Source: DATFWC01 sp045801465
Lineage (GTDB): Bacteria; Pseudomonadota; Alphaproteobacteria; Rhizobiales; Xanthobacteraceae
DNA length: 64,000 nucleotides
Assembly: GCA_045801465.1 (NCBI GenBank)
Contig: JBJMSU010000065.1
Location: forward strand, 11,860 to 75,859
Direction of reading: 5' to 3'
Shown: piece by piece, positions 1-9,805 of the stretch
Layout: each line of letters begins with the position of its first letter
How positions within the stretch are numbered: the first letter of the stretch is position 1
Made by a program: the position numbers and the translations under genes
Notes under the pieces: model-generated
What the model saw: the letters and a program-made list of their open reading frames with translations, nothing else
The model's database searches: none
What the model was told of the DNA's origin: nothing

Positions 1-204
1 GCGCTGCTGGACCAATTGTGGGAGGAGGCGACCCGGCCCGAGTTCGTCTATCAGCACCGCTGGCAAGTCGGCGACCTGCTGTTGTGGGACAACCGCTCGA
101 CCCTGCACCGGCGCGATCCGTTCGACGCCGCCACGCGGCGCGTCATGCATCGCACCCAGATCAAGGGCAAGTGGCCGCCGCGCGCCTATGTCAGCGCCGC
201 TTGA
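1..204 (+). CDS. TauD/TfdA-family 2-oxoglutarate dioxygenase, C-terminal fragment
   Basis: Only the last 67 residues lie in the window; the gene starts upstream of base 1. They carry the typical C-terminal part of a TauD/TfdA Fe(II)/2-oxoglutarate dioxygenase: GDLLLWDNRSTLHRRDPF followed by RVMHRTQIKG. In this family the His of TLHR (residue 36 of the fragment) is the distal iron ligand, and the Arg of the MHRT block helps bind 2-oxoglutarate. The substrate cannot be told from this fragment; family members act on taurine, aryloxyalkanoates and other small acids. A palindromic repeat follows the stop within 10 bases. Confidence 0.85.
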   Translation, partial: ALLDQLWEEATRPEFVYQHRWQVGDLLLWDNRSTLHRRDPFDAATRRVMHRTQIKGKWPPRAYVSAA

Positions 205-210
205 CCCTTG

Positions 211-300
211 TCGTCCCCGCGAAGGCGGGAACCCATGACCACCGCCGGAGTACATTTCGCGTGACCTGTGGTTATGGGTTCCCGCCTGCGCAGGAACGAC
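211..300. repeat. Family A intergenic palindrome, copy 1
   Basis: The left arm reads CGTCCCCGCGAAGGCGGGAA followed by CCCATGACCA. The right arm is its near-complement, GTGGTTATGGGTTCCCGCC then TGCGCAGGAACGAC. Two further copies lie at 4826-4917 and 9669-9794. When translated these give VPAKAGTH-like peptides, which often cause wrong start calls. Such elements are common between genes in Hyphomicrobiales. Confidence 0.8.
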
Positions 301-330
301 TCGCGGCGAAGCCGTCGCGCAAAATCGAGT

Positions 331-1236
331 TCACGCGGCTGAAAAGAACTTCTTCAGGTCCTCGCGTGCGCTTAAGCCCGCATCCAGCTGCCAGCAGTTG
401 ACGACGGCCAGGCGAAAGCCGCCGGGGGGCATGGCGTGGTGGGCCGCGGCCCGGTCCTCGTGAAACGTGATCTGCACGCTCGAGATGCCGGGCCGGCGCA
501 AGACGTCATTCACCAGGTCCTGCGGCGGGTGGCGATAGCGTGGTCCCTTGCGGCCGAACAAGACGACGCTGTAGCCGTCGCGACGGTCGCGGTCGTCGAA
601 GTCCCAGACCCGCCGGCCATAGAGCCGTACCAACGCGTCGACCCACCCGACGCCATAGAGGTCGGGCCATTGATCGCTCAGGCGCAGGTGCACCTCGATC
701 ATCGTTCCGCCGATGGTCTCGAGATTGAGCATGCCGGTGTAGTTGGGCAGGTGACGGCGAATCCACGCGCCGCACCTCTCCTCGATCTTCTGCTCGCCCT
801 CCGCGCGCACGGTCCAGAAATCGAACGTTCCACCGCGTCCGGGTTCGCCGGTCACGTGTCGCCACCAGCAGGGCGCGCCTTTCACGACCGCGACGTCGGA
901 GCTGACATGGCGGCCTTCCAGCAGCGGCATCCACATGTGGCCGGCGCGATAGTGCCGCTCGTAGTCTTCCGCCGAGCGGATGACCCGGCTGCCGATGCCC
1001 ATGCCCTTGAGGTTGACGATCGGTTTGGAAAACACCGGAAAATGCGGCGGCGTCGTGCCGTGCGGGCCTGCCATCAGGCCTTGGCTGTGCGCGACCGCGA
1101 TCTTGTCGTAGACCCAGCGCTCGTTCGGGTACCACATCCATGCGTCGAAGTCTTCGGTGGGAATGTTGACGTGCGGCGGGCATTCGACGCGGCAGAAATA
1201 TTGCAGCCGCCACGGATCGGCTTCACAGATCGGCAT
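331..1236 (-). CDS. Uncharacterised 301-residue protein, possibly ATP-grasp-like
   Basis: I do not recognise a named family with certainty. The protein has no signal peptide or membrane segment. Two blocks recall ATP-grasp enzymes: FPVFSKPIVNLKGMGIG near residues 67-83 (a possible nucleotide-binding lysine region), and MPLLEGRHVSSDVAVVKG near 103-120, which resembles the 'E-x-L-x-G-x-E' strand. A later GGTMIEVHLRLSDQ resembles the metal-binding end of that fold. It lies on the same strand as egtB and egtD, 146 bp after the egtD stop, so it may be co-transcribed with them, although a strong hairpin (1319-1358) lies between. A GGCGGGG ribosome-binding-like stretch precedes the ATG. The function is open. 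Confidence 0.6.
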   Translation of the reverse strand: MPICEADPWRLQYFCRVECPPHVNIPTEDFDAWMWYPNERWVYDKIAVAHSQGLMAGPHGTTPPHFPVFSKPIVNLKGMGIGSRVIRSAEDYERHYRAGHMWMPLLEGRHVSSDVAVVKGAPCWWRHVTGEPGRGGTFDFWTVRAEGEQKIEERCGAWIRRHLPNYTGMLNLETIGGTMIEVHLRLSDQWPDLYGVGWVDALVRLYGRRVWDFDDRDRRDGYSVVLFGRKGPRYRHPPQDLVNDVLRRPGISSVQITFHEDRAAAHHAMPPGGFRLAVVNCWQLDAGLSAREDLKKFFSAA

Positions 1237-1318
1237 TCAGCGTATCCCCGCCGCGCAGCTCGTGTCCTGTACGCAGTGCAGCGCAAGCGCGTGAGCGCCC
1301 AGCGATGCACTGCAGATG

Positions 1319-1358
1319 CGGGACCCCGATTCTCCCACGGCAGGCAATCGGGGTCCCG
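1319..1358. terminator. 13-bp perfect hairpin between egtD and the 301-residue gene
   Basis: The arms CGGGACCCCGATT (1319-1331) and AATCGGGGTCCCG (1346-1358) are perfect complements around a 14-base loop. A second outer match, CTGCAG at 1310 and again at 1362, extends the structure. There is no T-run, so it may be an attenuating hairpin or a decayed relative of the family B repeat rather than a classic terminator. Confidence 0.45.
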
Positions 1359-1382
1359 GGTCTGCAGCGCCCCTTCGCTCGG

Positions 1383-2378
1383 CTATGTGTCGCGCTGCGG
1401 CCGGGACATGGGCTCGTTCACGAGAAAATAGACCGCAAAATATTGGTTGGCATCGGTCCACAGCGCCTGCACGCTCCAGCCGGAGCCGCGGGCCAGCGCG
1501 CTGAACGAGGCGGGCGTGTACTTGTAGCTGTTCTCGGTGTGGATCGTCTCGCCGGCGCGGAATTCGATCGTCTCGCCCAAAACCTTCACCTTCTGGCGCT
1601 TGATGCTGGCGAGATGCATCTCGATGCGCGAGCGCTCGCGATTGAAGAAGGCGTGGTGCTCGAAACATTTGAGATTGAAATTGGCGCCCAGCTCGCGATT
1701 GATCCGGGCCAGCAGATTGAGATTGAACTTTGCCGTCACGCCGGCCGCATCGTTGTAGGCGGCGTGGAGGACGGCGCGGTCCTTGACGAGATCGACGCCG
1801 ATGATGAATGCCGCGCCGCGCCCGAGAATACGGCCGGCATTACGCAGGAACGTGCAGGCCTCGTGCGGCTCGAAATTGCCGATGGTCGAGCCGGGGAAGA
1901 ATCCGGCCCGCGGTAGGCTCGCCAGCTCGGCCGGCACCTCGAACGGCTGGCAGAAATCGGCATCGACCGGGATAACGGCAAGCCTCGGGAAGCTGCGCCG
2001 CAGAACGTCGGCTTCGTGGTGGAGGACTTCCGACGAGATGTCCACCGGGATGTAAGCGGCAAGCTGCGGCGCGGCGCCGAGCAGGATCGATGCCTTGGTG
2101 CTCGCGCCGCTTCCGAACTCGACCAGCGCGGCTTGGTCCGGCAGCCGCCCGGCCATGTCGGCCGCGTGCTCGCGGAGAATGCCGAGCTCGGTGCGAGTCG
2201 GATAATATTCCGGCAGTTGGCTGATGCGCTCGAACAGCCGCGAGCCGGCGCTGTCGTAGAAATACTTTGCCGGCAGCGTCTTGCGCTCCGCTTGCAATCC
2301 GGCAAGGACGTCGGCGGCGAAAGCGGCGGTAGCCTTTGATGGTTCGACAAGGGGTGCAACGCGGGCAAGGGCGGGCAT
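1383..2378 (-). CDS. egtD: L-histidine N-alpha-methyltransferase
   Basis: EgtD transfers three methyl groups from S-adenosylmethionine to the alpha-amino group of histidine, giving hercynine, the first committed step to ergothioneine. The 331-residue length fits the family. Visible family blocks are KTLPAKYFYDSAGSRLFE (33-50), the SAM site VEFGSGASTK (86-95), YIPVDISSEVL (109-119), FFPGSTIGNFEP (160-171) and the histidine-site block ENSYKYT (282-288), whose Glu and Ser contact the substrate in characterised homologues. The gene starts 9 bp after the egtB stop, so the two form one operon. The protein is cytoplasmic. Confidence 0.95.
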   Translation of the reverse strand: MPALARVAPLVEPSKATAAFAADVLAGLQAERKTLPAKYFYDSAGSRLFERISQLPEYYPTRTELGILREHAADMAGRLPDQAALVEFGSGASTKASILLGAAPQLAAYIPVDISSEVLHHEADVLRRSFPRLAVIPVDADFCQPFEVPAELASLPRAGFFPGSTIGNFEPHEACTFLRNAGRILGRGAAFIIGVDLVKDRAVLHAAYNDAAGVTAKFNLNLLARINRELGANFNLKCFEHHAFFNRERSRIEMHLASIKRQKVKVLGETIEFRAGETIHTENSYKYTPASFSALARGSGWSVQALWTDANQYFAVYFLVNEPMSRPQRDT

Positions 2379-2387
2379 GGTTTTGAC

Positions 2388-3686
<1,299 letters not shown>

Positions 3687-4002
3687 GCCATCCTCCTCAA
3701 TCGGGCGCTTGGCAACCGGGTGCAGATGTAAGGTCGTCGTGGATTCGCCACCAGGGCCGGATCTTCACAATATCGAATCCCGCCAAGGGTGCCATACCGT
3801 CTCCGTCGTCCGCGACGACACAACCACGAAAAACCGGGATCGTTCCGATGGTTTGGGAGCGTCCGGCCGCGGCAATGCATAAAATGACCCCGGCAAGCCG
3901 CTGCCGGGGTCGTATTCAAATTGTCAGGTCCGCCGCATCCGCAGATGTTCCCAAGAAAACTCTTTGAGCCCCGACTTCGTTCCAATCTTTTTCGGTCAGC
4001 CA
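3687..4002. other. 316-bp intergenic stretch between egtB and an MBL-fold gene
   Basis: No convincing reading frame is seen here. Reading away from the egtB start it should hold the egtBD promoter, but I see no clear -35/-10 pair. It contains the hairpin at 3886-3911, which would terminate the metallo-hydrolase gene transcribed from the right. Confidence 0.6.
3886..3911 (-). terminator. Rho-independent-like terminator after the MBL-fold gene
   Basis: GACCCCGGCA and TGCCGGGGTC form a perfect 10-bp stem with a 6-base loop. Read on the minus strand the stem is followed by ATTTTAT, a short T-rich tail. It lies about 90 bp past the stop of the metallo-hydrolase gene, in the right orientation to end it. 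Confidence 0.6.
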
Positions 4003-4803
4003 TCATGCTCGGATCGGATCCGCGTCGAGCCGTACCACCCAGCCGTCGAGGCCGGCGCGCGCGGGCGGATAGCGTTCGATCACGCGGGGGTCGTGGCCAG
4101 GGATGACGTGGTCGCGCGAACTCGCCAGCCGCTTGAGCGTTTCGTAGCCGTCGAGCACCTCGCCCACATTGTAGGTGATGGGAAATACGCGGCCTTCGTC
4201 GATGTGCTGGTAAAGATGAGTCGCATCCGACGCCAGCACGACATAGCCGCGTCGCGTTTTCACCCGCACGCTCTGCAGTCCCTTGGAATGCCCGCCGATC
4301 CGATGCACCGTGATGCCGGGCGCGATCTCGTCGTCGCCGTCGTGAAATAACACCCGGCCGGCGAACACCTTGCGCACCATGGCGACGACGTCGTCGGACT
4401 CGAACGGCAGGCGCAGGTGGGCGTGGCACATCGAGCGGCCGGTGGCGTAGGCCATCTCGCCGTCCTGCAGGTGATAGCGCGCGCTCGGGAACAGGTCGTA
4501 ATTGCCGCTGTGGTCGTAGTGCAGGTGGGTGACGATGACGGTTTCGATGGTGTCCGGCGCGATACCGATCGCCTTGAGGCCGTCGCCGACCGGCTTGATG
4601 AGACTACGCTTGCGCAGCTGCGCCATGGCGGCATCGAAACCGGTGTCGACCACATAGGTCCCGTCCGGGCCGACGATCGCCCAGACGTAGAAGTCGAGAG
4701 GCTGAAGAACGTCGTGCGGGTCGCCGCCGATAAAATTTTCCGGCGACCGGCGATCGTGATGACCATAGCGAATCGCATAGACTTCGTACACGTCGTCACT
4801 CAT
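4003..4803 (-). CDS. Metallo-beta-lactamase-fold hydrolase (N-acyl-homoserine lactonase-like)
   Basis: The 266-residue protein has the full dinuclear-zinc signature of the metallo-beta-lactamase fold: THLHYDHSG (H93, H95, D97, H98), GGHSKG (H172), ASDATH (D193) and PGHDP (H237). This arrangement is that of the AHL-lactonase/glyoxalase II branch, in which D193 bridges the two metals. Lactone or ester hydrolysis is therefore likely, but the substrate is unknown and quorum quenching is only one option. A longer frame begins at 4878, but its extra 25 residues (containing VPAFAGTT) are translated from a family A repeat, so the ATG at 4803 is chosen. No signal peptide is seen. Confidence 0.85.
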   Translation of the reverse strand: MSDDVYEVYAIRYGHHDRRSPENFIGGDPHDVLQPLDFYVWAIVGPDGTYVVDTGFDAAMAQLRKRSLIKPVGDGLKAIGIAPDTIETVIVTHLHYDHSGNYDLFPSARYHLQDGEMAYATGRSMCHAHLRLPFESDDVVAMVRKVFAGRVLFHDGDDEIAPGITVHRIGGHSKGLQSVRVKTRRGYVVLASDATHLYQHIDEGRVFPITYNVGEVLDGYETLKRLASSRDHVIPGHDPRVIERYPPARAGLDGWVVRLDADPIRA

Positions 4804-4825
4804 CGTGCCACCGATCACTCTCCGG

Positions 4826-4917
4826 GTCGTCCCCGCGAAGGCCGGGACCCATGACCACTGCCCAAGCATATATCGCAACGTCGGTGGTCATGGGTTCCCG
4901 CCTGGCGCGGGAACGAC
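4826..4917. repeat. Family A intergenic palindrome, copy 2
   Basis: GTCGTCCCCGCGAAGGCCGG with ACCCATGACCACTG pairs with GGTGGTCATGGGTTCCCGCC and TGGCGCGGGAACGAC. It fills the gap between two minus-strand genes and overlaps the false N-terminal extension of the metallo-hydrolase frame. Confidence 0.82.
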
Positions 4918-4932
4918 GAGAAGCCGAGCCAA

Positions 4933-5835
4933 TCAATCATCGTTGCTCTGCGGCGCGCGCACCTCGACCCCGGCGCGGCGCTCGACCGGCTGCACGATGG
5001 TGGTGAGGTCCTTGTCGGGGCCGATCTCGTCGCAGGCGTGCTGCAGCAGCCGGGCGACGGCCGAGACCACCTCCATCGGCACGCCCAGCGACTTCGCCTC
5101 CGCCAGGCACAGGTTCACGTCCTTCATCATCAGGCCATTGGTGAATCCGAGATCGAACTTGCGTGGGATGATGTTGCGCGGGAACTTGGTTTCCGTCGCC
5201 GTATTGCGCCCGGTTCCGGCATTGATGACCTCGACCATCACGCGCGGGTCGAGCCCCGCCTTCACCCCCATCACGATCGCCTCCGAGGTCGCCGCCATCG
5301 CGGTCGCGGAGAGAACATTGTTGGCGAGCTTCATGGTCTGGCCGGCCCCCGGCCGCTCACTGATGAAGAACACCTTGCCGAAGACTTTGAGCGCCGGCTC
5401 CGCCGCCTCGACCTCGGCGCGCGGGCCCGACACCATCACGGCGAGCGTTCCCTTCTCGGCGCCCGACACGCCGCCGCTCACCGGCGCATCGATCTGCACG
5501 ATGTCTTTCGCCTTCAGCGCGGTGAAGATGCGGCTCGCCATCTCGGCGCCGGTGGTCGACGTGTCGATGAAACGGCGCACGCGTTTGCCGGCGATGACGC
5601 CGTCCCGGCCGGTTGCCACGGCGAGCACGATATCCGGGGTAGGCAGGCTCGCGATGACGGTCTCGAGGCGGTCGGCGATCTCGCGCGGCGAGCCGGCCGC
5701 CGCCGCCCCCAGCGCGACCAGGCGGTCGATCGCCGCGCGCCGCGTGTCGTAGACGGTGAGCGTATGGCCCGCCTCGATGAGGCGCCGGGCCATATGGAAG
5801 CCCATGTTGCCGAGCCCGATGAAGCCGATGTCCAT
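4933..5835 (-). CDS. NAD(P)-dependent 3-hydroxyisobutyrate-dehydrogenase-family oxidoreductase
   Basis: A 300-residue beta-hydroxyacid dehydrogenase. The N-terminal Rossmann fold begins at once with GFIGLGNMG (4-12), DAPVSGGVSGAEKGT (116-130) is the substrate-binding signature, and GQTMKLANN (165-173) carries the catalytic lysine K169 and Asn173. Family members reduce or oxidise 3-hydroxyisobutyrate, tartronate semialdehyde, 6-phosphogluconate or succinic semialdehyde; which applies here cannot be read off. It is transcribed divergently from the lactonase-like gene and in the same direction as the metallo-hydrolase gene, so a shared catabolic role is possible but not shown. Confidence 0.88.
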   Translation of the reverse strand: MDIGFIGLGNMGFHMARRLIEAGHTLTVYDTRRAAIDRLVALGAAAAGSPREIADRLETVIASLPTPDIVLAVATGRDGVIAGKRVRRFIDTSTTGAEMASRIFTALKAKDIVQIDAPVSGGVSGAEKGTLAVMVSGPRAEVEAAEPALKVFGKVFFISERPGAGQTMKLANNVLSATAMAATSEAIVMGVKAGLDPRVMVEVINAGTGRNTATETKFPRNIIPRKFDLGFTNGLMMKDVNLCLAEAKSLGVPMEVVSAVARLLQHACDEIGPDKDLTTIVQPVERRAGVEVRAPQSNDD

Positions 5836-5971
5836 GCGCCTGGTCCCCGTTCCGAATGGCGGAGTTTCTGCGAACGATAGCCGCTAAGCAATCGGCTCGT
5901 CCAAGGGCTTTTCGCATGCACGTCATGTGCGCCCTGTCTCTTGATCCGGGCGGCGGTTCGTGCACCGATTG

Positions 5972-5992
5972 TGTGACAAGCAAAAAGTCACA
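5972..5992. promoter_or_regulatory. Inverted repeat in the divergent intergenic region (candidate operator)
   Basis: TGTGAC and GTCACA form a perfect inverted repeat separated by nine A-rich bases, 22 bp upstream of the lactonase-like start and just before its GGGAGGA ribosome-binding site. Half-sites resemble CRP/FNR-type TGTGA boxes, but the spacing is wrong for CRP. Regulator binding is only a guess. Confidence 0.35.
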
Positions 5993-6014
5993 AGGACGAA
6001 GGGAGGACCTGACG

Positions 6015-7259
6015 ATGATGACCCGTCGCGCATTCACCACGCTTCTTGCCGGATCCGTTGCGGCGCCGGGCGTGTCGCGGGCGCAGACCGCGGCTCCCAA
6101 GACGGCTTATTACGCGAGTATCGGCCCCGAGCTCGGCTGGTACGACATCGATGTCGCCGACGGCACAATCACCGCGCGCGGCGCCGTCACGCTGCCGGCC
6201 AATGTGCAATACGTGTGGGCGCACCCGTCGAAACGCTATCTCTACGTCGTGTCGAGCAACGGGGGCCCCGGTCTCATTCCCGGCGACCGGCACCTGGCGA
6301 GCGCGTTCCGCATCGACGCGAGCGGAGCGCTGAGCCCGCACGGCGAGCCGCAGTCGCTGCCCTCACGTCCGATCCATTGCAGCGTCGATCGCGCCGGCGC
6401 CTACCTGTTGACGGCTTTCAACCACCCGAGCGCCGTCACGGTGCATCGGATCAACGGCGACGGCACGGTCGGCGGCCTGGTGAACCAGCCGGAGAAACCG
6501 GACGGCGGCATCTTCGCGCATCAGATCCTCACGACGCCGGGAAACAAGAGCGCGATCCTGGTGACCCGCGGCAATAACGCCGACGGCAACAAGCCGGAGG
6601 ATCCAGGCGCGCTGAAAGTGTACGGCTTCAAGGACGGCGTGCTGGCCAATCGCGCCTCGATCGCGCCGGGGGGAGGTCTTGGCTTCGGGCCGCGCCATCT
6701 CGACTTCCACCCGAGCCAGCCGTGGGTGTTCGTGTCGATCGAGCGCCAGAGCGAGCTCCATGTCTATCGGCTCGACGCCGATGGTTTGCTGGTCGCTCAG
6801 CCGATGTTCGTCAAGAGCGCGCTGGCCGAGCCCGGCAACGTACGCCCGACGCAGGCCGCCGGCGCGATCCATGTCCATCCCGATGGACGCTTCGTCTATC
6901 TGACCAACCGCAATTCCCGTCTGGTCGAGCTCGAGGGAAAGAAGGTGTTCGGCGGCGGCGAGAACAACGTCGCAGTGTTCTCGATCGATTCAGCGACCGG
7001 CGAACCGACGCTGATCCAGAACATCGACGCCCGCACCAACCACCTGCGCACCTTCGCCATCGATCCGAGCGGCCGCCTGCTCATCGCAGCGAGCATCCAG
7101 CCGATCGCCGTGCGCGAGGAAACGGGCGTCAGCACGCTCGCCGCTGCCCGCGTTGTTTACCGTATCGGCAACGACGGCAAGCTCGCCTTCGTACGCAAGT
7201 ACGACGTCGACACCGGCAAGGCGATGCAGTTCTGGAGCGGAATGGTGACGCTGGGTTGA
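6015..7259 (+). CDS. Exported lactonase-family (6-phosphogluconolactonase-like) beta-propeller
   Basis: A 414-residue protein with a Tat-like leader, MTRRAFTTLLAGSVAAPG, ending near SRAQ (about residue 24). The mature part is rich in propeller-blade phrases such as WAHPSKRYLYVVSSNGG, LDFHPSQPWVFVSIE and IHVHPDGRFVYLTNR. These fit the seven-bladed YkgB/Pgl-like lactonase family. Known members hydrolyse 6-phosphogluconolactone or act as muconate-cycloisomerase-like proteins; a periplasmic location argues against a role in the pentose phosphate pathway. The ATG at 6015 follows GGGAGGA, which is why the longer frame from 5856 is not used. Confidence 0.85.
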   Translation: MMTRRAFTTLLAGSVAAPGVSRAQTAAPKTAYYASIGPELGWYDIDVADGTITARGAVTLPANVQYVWAHPSKRYLYVVSSNGGPGLIPGDRHLASAFRIDASGALSPHGEPQSLPSRPIHCSVDRAGAYLLTAFNHPSAVTVHRINGDGTVGGLVNQPEKPDGGIFAHQILTTPGNKSAILVTRGNNADGNKPEDPGALKVYGFKDGVLANRASIAPGGGLGFGPRHLDFHPSQPWVFVSIERQSELHVYRLDADGLLVAQPMFVKSALAEPGNVRPTQAAGAIHVHPDGRFVYLTNRNSRLVELEGKKVFGGGENNVAVFSIDSATGEPTLIQNIDARTNHLRTFAIDPSGRLLIAASIQPIAVREETGVSTLAAARVVYRIGNDGKLAFVRKYDVDTGKAMQFWSGMVTLG

Positions 7260-7300
7260 GGCGGGCGCTCACGCTAAATTAGAGTGGCGGAAACACGTTG

Positions 7301-8656
7301 CTACTGCGCCTGGCGCAGCTCCGGACGTGCTGCCAGGCGCGCCGTGTTCAGCCGATGAATCGCGTAGCAGATGACGGCGCCGGCCAGGAAGGGAAGCGTC
7401 GACCAGAGATAGAGCTTCTCAACTGGAAGGCCGACGAACAGCGCGCCGACGAGAGGGCCGACAATCGATCCGATCCGTCCCAGTCCCAACTCCCAGCCCG
7501 ATCCGTTGGCGCGCAGCGACGTCGGGTATATGAGCGCGCCGACAACGTTGATGCCGGACTGGATACCGAGCACGCAGAAGCCGGCGAAGAATGTCGCCGT
7601 CAGCAATGCGGTCGGGGAGGTCAATCCCGCATAGCCGATCGACCCGACCACTGGCACGGCAATAACGAACAGGATGGCAATGGCGAGAAAACGCTGGCGT
7701 TGCAGCCACCAGCAAAGCAGCAATGACCCGACGGTGCCGCCGACCTGCAGGCTCGCGCCCGCGAGCGCCACCGTCTGAGGCGGAAGCTTGGCGGCCGTCA
7801 GCAGCGTCGGCGTCCAGCTCAGCAGAAAGAAATAGCCCATGAGGTTGAGGGCGAACAGGAGCCACAGCAGCGGCGTGATCAGCTCGAGCCCGTCGCGGAA
7901 CAGATAGATCGGATTGAAGCCGGGGAATTGTTTCTCGTCTTCGACGACAAAGCGAGCGTTGGGCGGCACATGGAGATCGGGCCGAATGGCGGCGATGAGC
8001 TTCTCCATTCTGGGGCGCTGGTTCTCGTGCAGGGCCATGTATTTGATCGATTCCGGCAGGCCGAACATGCCGGCGATGGCGATCATGATCGGCACGATGC
8101 CGCCGATTATGAAGAGGATCGGCCAACCGTATTGCGGCACATAGGCGGCCGTCACGAAACCCGGGATGGCGCCGCCGATCGGAACGCAACCGACTGCAAT
8201 GATGGCAAGCGTCGCGCGCAAGTGGCGCGGGGCGGATTCCGCGTTGATCGCGACGACATTGGGGATGACGCCGCCGATGCCAAGCCCGGCGAGCAGCCGG
8301 AGCCAGAACATCTGCTCGAGGGTGCTCGAGTAGGCGGCCGCCAGCGTGAAAACGCCAAACAGCAGGTTCGAGCCGACCAACGCCGCTTTGCGACCGTAAC
8401 GATCGCCTACCCAGCCGAACAGCGCCGACCCGAACAGAATGCCGACGAGGCTCGCGCTGAACACCGGGCCGAGCGCGGACGGCGGAACGCCCCAGGATCG
8501 CACCAGGTGCGGCGCCGCGAAGGCGATCGCGGCGATATCGTAGCCGTCGATAAGGACGATGAAGAACGACCAGATCAGCAACTTGACGTGGAACGAGGTC
8601 AATCCGCCTTCGTCGAGCAGACGAGAGACCTGAACGATTGGTTGGTCCGCCATCAT
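7301..8656 (-). CDS. MFS transporter, aromatic acid:H+ symporter type
   Basis: A 451-residue major facilitator with about 12 membrane segments. Helix 1 contains DGYDIAAIAFAAPHL, the acid-carrying motif of the AAHS (PcaK/BenK/MhpT) family, and the loop between helices 2 and 3 has GWVGDRYGRK, MFS motif A. It probably imports an aromatic or related carboxylate with protons. The start is placed at the MMADQP methionines at 8656/8653; the upstream extension to 8797 overlaps the leader region of the divergent aldolase gene. Divergent transcription with the aldolase suggests the transported compound feeds that enzyme. Confidence 0.88.
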   Translation of the reverse strand: MMADQPIVQVSRLLDEGGLTSFHVKLLIWSFFIVLIDGYDIAAIAFAAPHLVRSWGVPPSALGPVFSASLVGILFGSALFGWVGDRYGRKAALVGSNLLFGVFTLAAAYSSTLEQMFWLRLLAGLGIGGVIPNVVAINAESAPRHLRATLAIIAVGCVPIGGAIPGFVTAAYVPQYGWPILFIIGGIVPIMIAIAGMFGLPESIKYMALHENQRPRMEKLIAAIRPDLHVPPNARFVVEDEKQFPGFNPIYLFRDGLELITPLLWLLFALNLMGYFFLLSWTPTLLTAAKLPPQTVALAGASLQVGGTVGSLLLCWWLQRQRFLAIAILFVIAVPVVGSIGYAGLTSPTALLTATFFAGFCVLGIQSGINVVGALIYPTSLRANGSGWELGLGRIGSIVGPLVGALFVGLPVEKLYLWSTLPFLAGAVICYAIHRLNTARLAARPELRQAQ

Positions 8657-8810
8657 TCCCATCCTGATCTGCGTGCTCGGGCTTGCCGTATGCAATCCAA
8701 TCCGAAAGAGAAAAACAAGCCTCGACAAATTGGACAAACCGCGGTCCTTTCTGCTTTCCTGGCCGCGCCGGCAGCCGTTCTGCCGGCGCAAATGCACCAG
8801 GAGACATCCG

Positions 8811-9647
8811 TTGCCTCAATCGCTCGATGAAGTCCGTTACGAGCTCGCGCTCGCCAATCGTATGGTCGCCCACGAGGGCGTGCTCGACGCGTTCGGCCAT
8901 GTCAGCATGCGCCATCCCGGCGATCCCAACCGTTATTTGCTGTCGCGCTCGCGCTCGCCGGAACTGGTCGAGCCCGGCGACATTCTCGAATTTGATCTCG
9001 ATTCCGAGCCGGTCGCGCCACCCACCCTGCGGCTCTACGGCGAGCGTGTCATTCACGGCGAGATCTACAAGGCGCGTCCCGACGTGACCGCGGTGTGCCA
9101 CCATCACGCGGCAGCCTTCATGCCGTATTGCGTGTCGGGCGAGGAGGTCGTTCCGGTCTACCACCTCGGCGCGGTGATCGGCGCGAAGGCTCCGTTTTGG
9201 GACCAGCGTGACGATTTCGGCGATACCAATCTCCTGGTGATCGAGCCGGAGGAGGGGGCCTCATTGGCCAAGGCGCTCGGGCCGCATTGGGTGGTGGTGA
9301 TGCGCCGCCACGGCGCCACGGTCGCCGGCCGAACCTTGCAGGAAGTCGTATTCCGCACGATCTATTCCTGCCGCAACGCCGAATACTTGACGCAAGCGAA
9401 GCTCATCGGCATCCCGAGCCCGCTCAATCCGCGCGAGGCCGAGCGCGCCGCCGAGTACAATCTCGCCGCCGGCCCGGTGTCGCGCGCGTGGGAATACTGG
9501 AGCATGCGGCTCGCCAAGGCGGGCGGGACGCCGCCCCGCGCGACGAAATCGACGCGAAGCGGCGCGCGCTCTGGCGCGCGGTCGGCTACCGCGCGAAGCA
9601 AATCACCAAGAGGGGCGAAGAAAACTGCGAAGAAAGGGAGGAGATGA
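8811..9647 (+). CDS. Class II aldolase/adducin-family protein
   Basis: The family contains L-fuculose-1-phosphate-type aldolases and related decarboxylases. The protein (278 residues) shows AFGHVSMRHPG, IHGEIYKARPDV (E84, the position of the catalytic glutamate), VCHHHAAAFMPY (zinc histidines H97/H99) and RRHGATVAGRTL (third zinc histidine). The TTG start at 8811 is supported by CAGGAGA seven bases upstream; the longer frame from 8673 reads through the promoter region. The C-terminal 30 residues are a low-complexity Lys/Arg/Ser tail, unusual for the family. It is likely cytosolic, with the adjacent MFS protein as a possible partner. Confidence 0.87.
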   Translation: MPQSLDEVRYELALANRMVAHEGVLDAFGHVSMRHPGDPNRYLLSRSRSPELVEPGDILEFDLDSEPVAPPTLRLYGERVIHGEIYKARPDVTAVCHHHAAAFMPYCVSGEEVVPVYHLGAVIGAKAPFWDQRDDFGDTNLLVIEPEEGASLAKALGPHWVVVMRRHGATVAGRTLQEVVFRTIYSCRNAEYLTQAKLIGIPSPLNPREAERAAEYNLAAGPVSRAWEYWSMRLAKAGGTPPRATKSTRSGARSGARSATARSKSPRGAKKTAKKGRR

Positions 9648-9668
9648 TGAACCGTCTCGCCAGCTATG

Positions 9669-9794
9669 TCGGTCCCGCGAAGGCGGGAACCTATGATCAC
9701 CGACATCGCGATATGTTTTCTGACAGTGGCCATGGGTCCCCGCTTCCGCGGCACCCCGCCGCGTCCCGCGGCGGGGACCCCTCGCGGGGACGAC
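9669..9794. repeat. Family A intergenic palindrome, copy 3 (expanded)
   Basis: It begins TCGGTCCCGCGAAGGCGGG and AACCTATGATCACCG and ends in CCATGGGTCCCCGCTTCCGC and a C/G-rich block closing with GGGGACGAC. It is about 35 bp longer than the other two copies because of an inserted GCACCCCGCCGCGTCCCGCG-like stretch. The frame of the following binding protein stays open through it, which would give a false N-terminal extension. Confidence 0.75.
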
Positions 9795-9805
9795 CCGGCG
9801 TCATC

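Noticed and set aside
4806..4878. N-terminal extension of the metallo-hydrolase gene
   Set aside because: The extra residues are translated from a family A repeat; the family N-terminus begins at the ATG at 4803.
5972..5992. A CRP binding site
   Set aside because: The half-sites look right, but the centre spacing is 11 bases between TGTGA and TCACA rather than 6.
7419..9164. A 581-codon minus-strand frame across the MFS and aldolase genes
   Set aside because: It runs in another frame through the MFS gene and antisense to the aldolase gene; both of those have strong family motifs.
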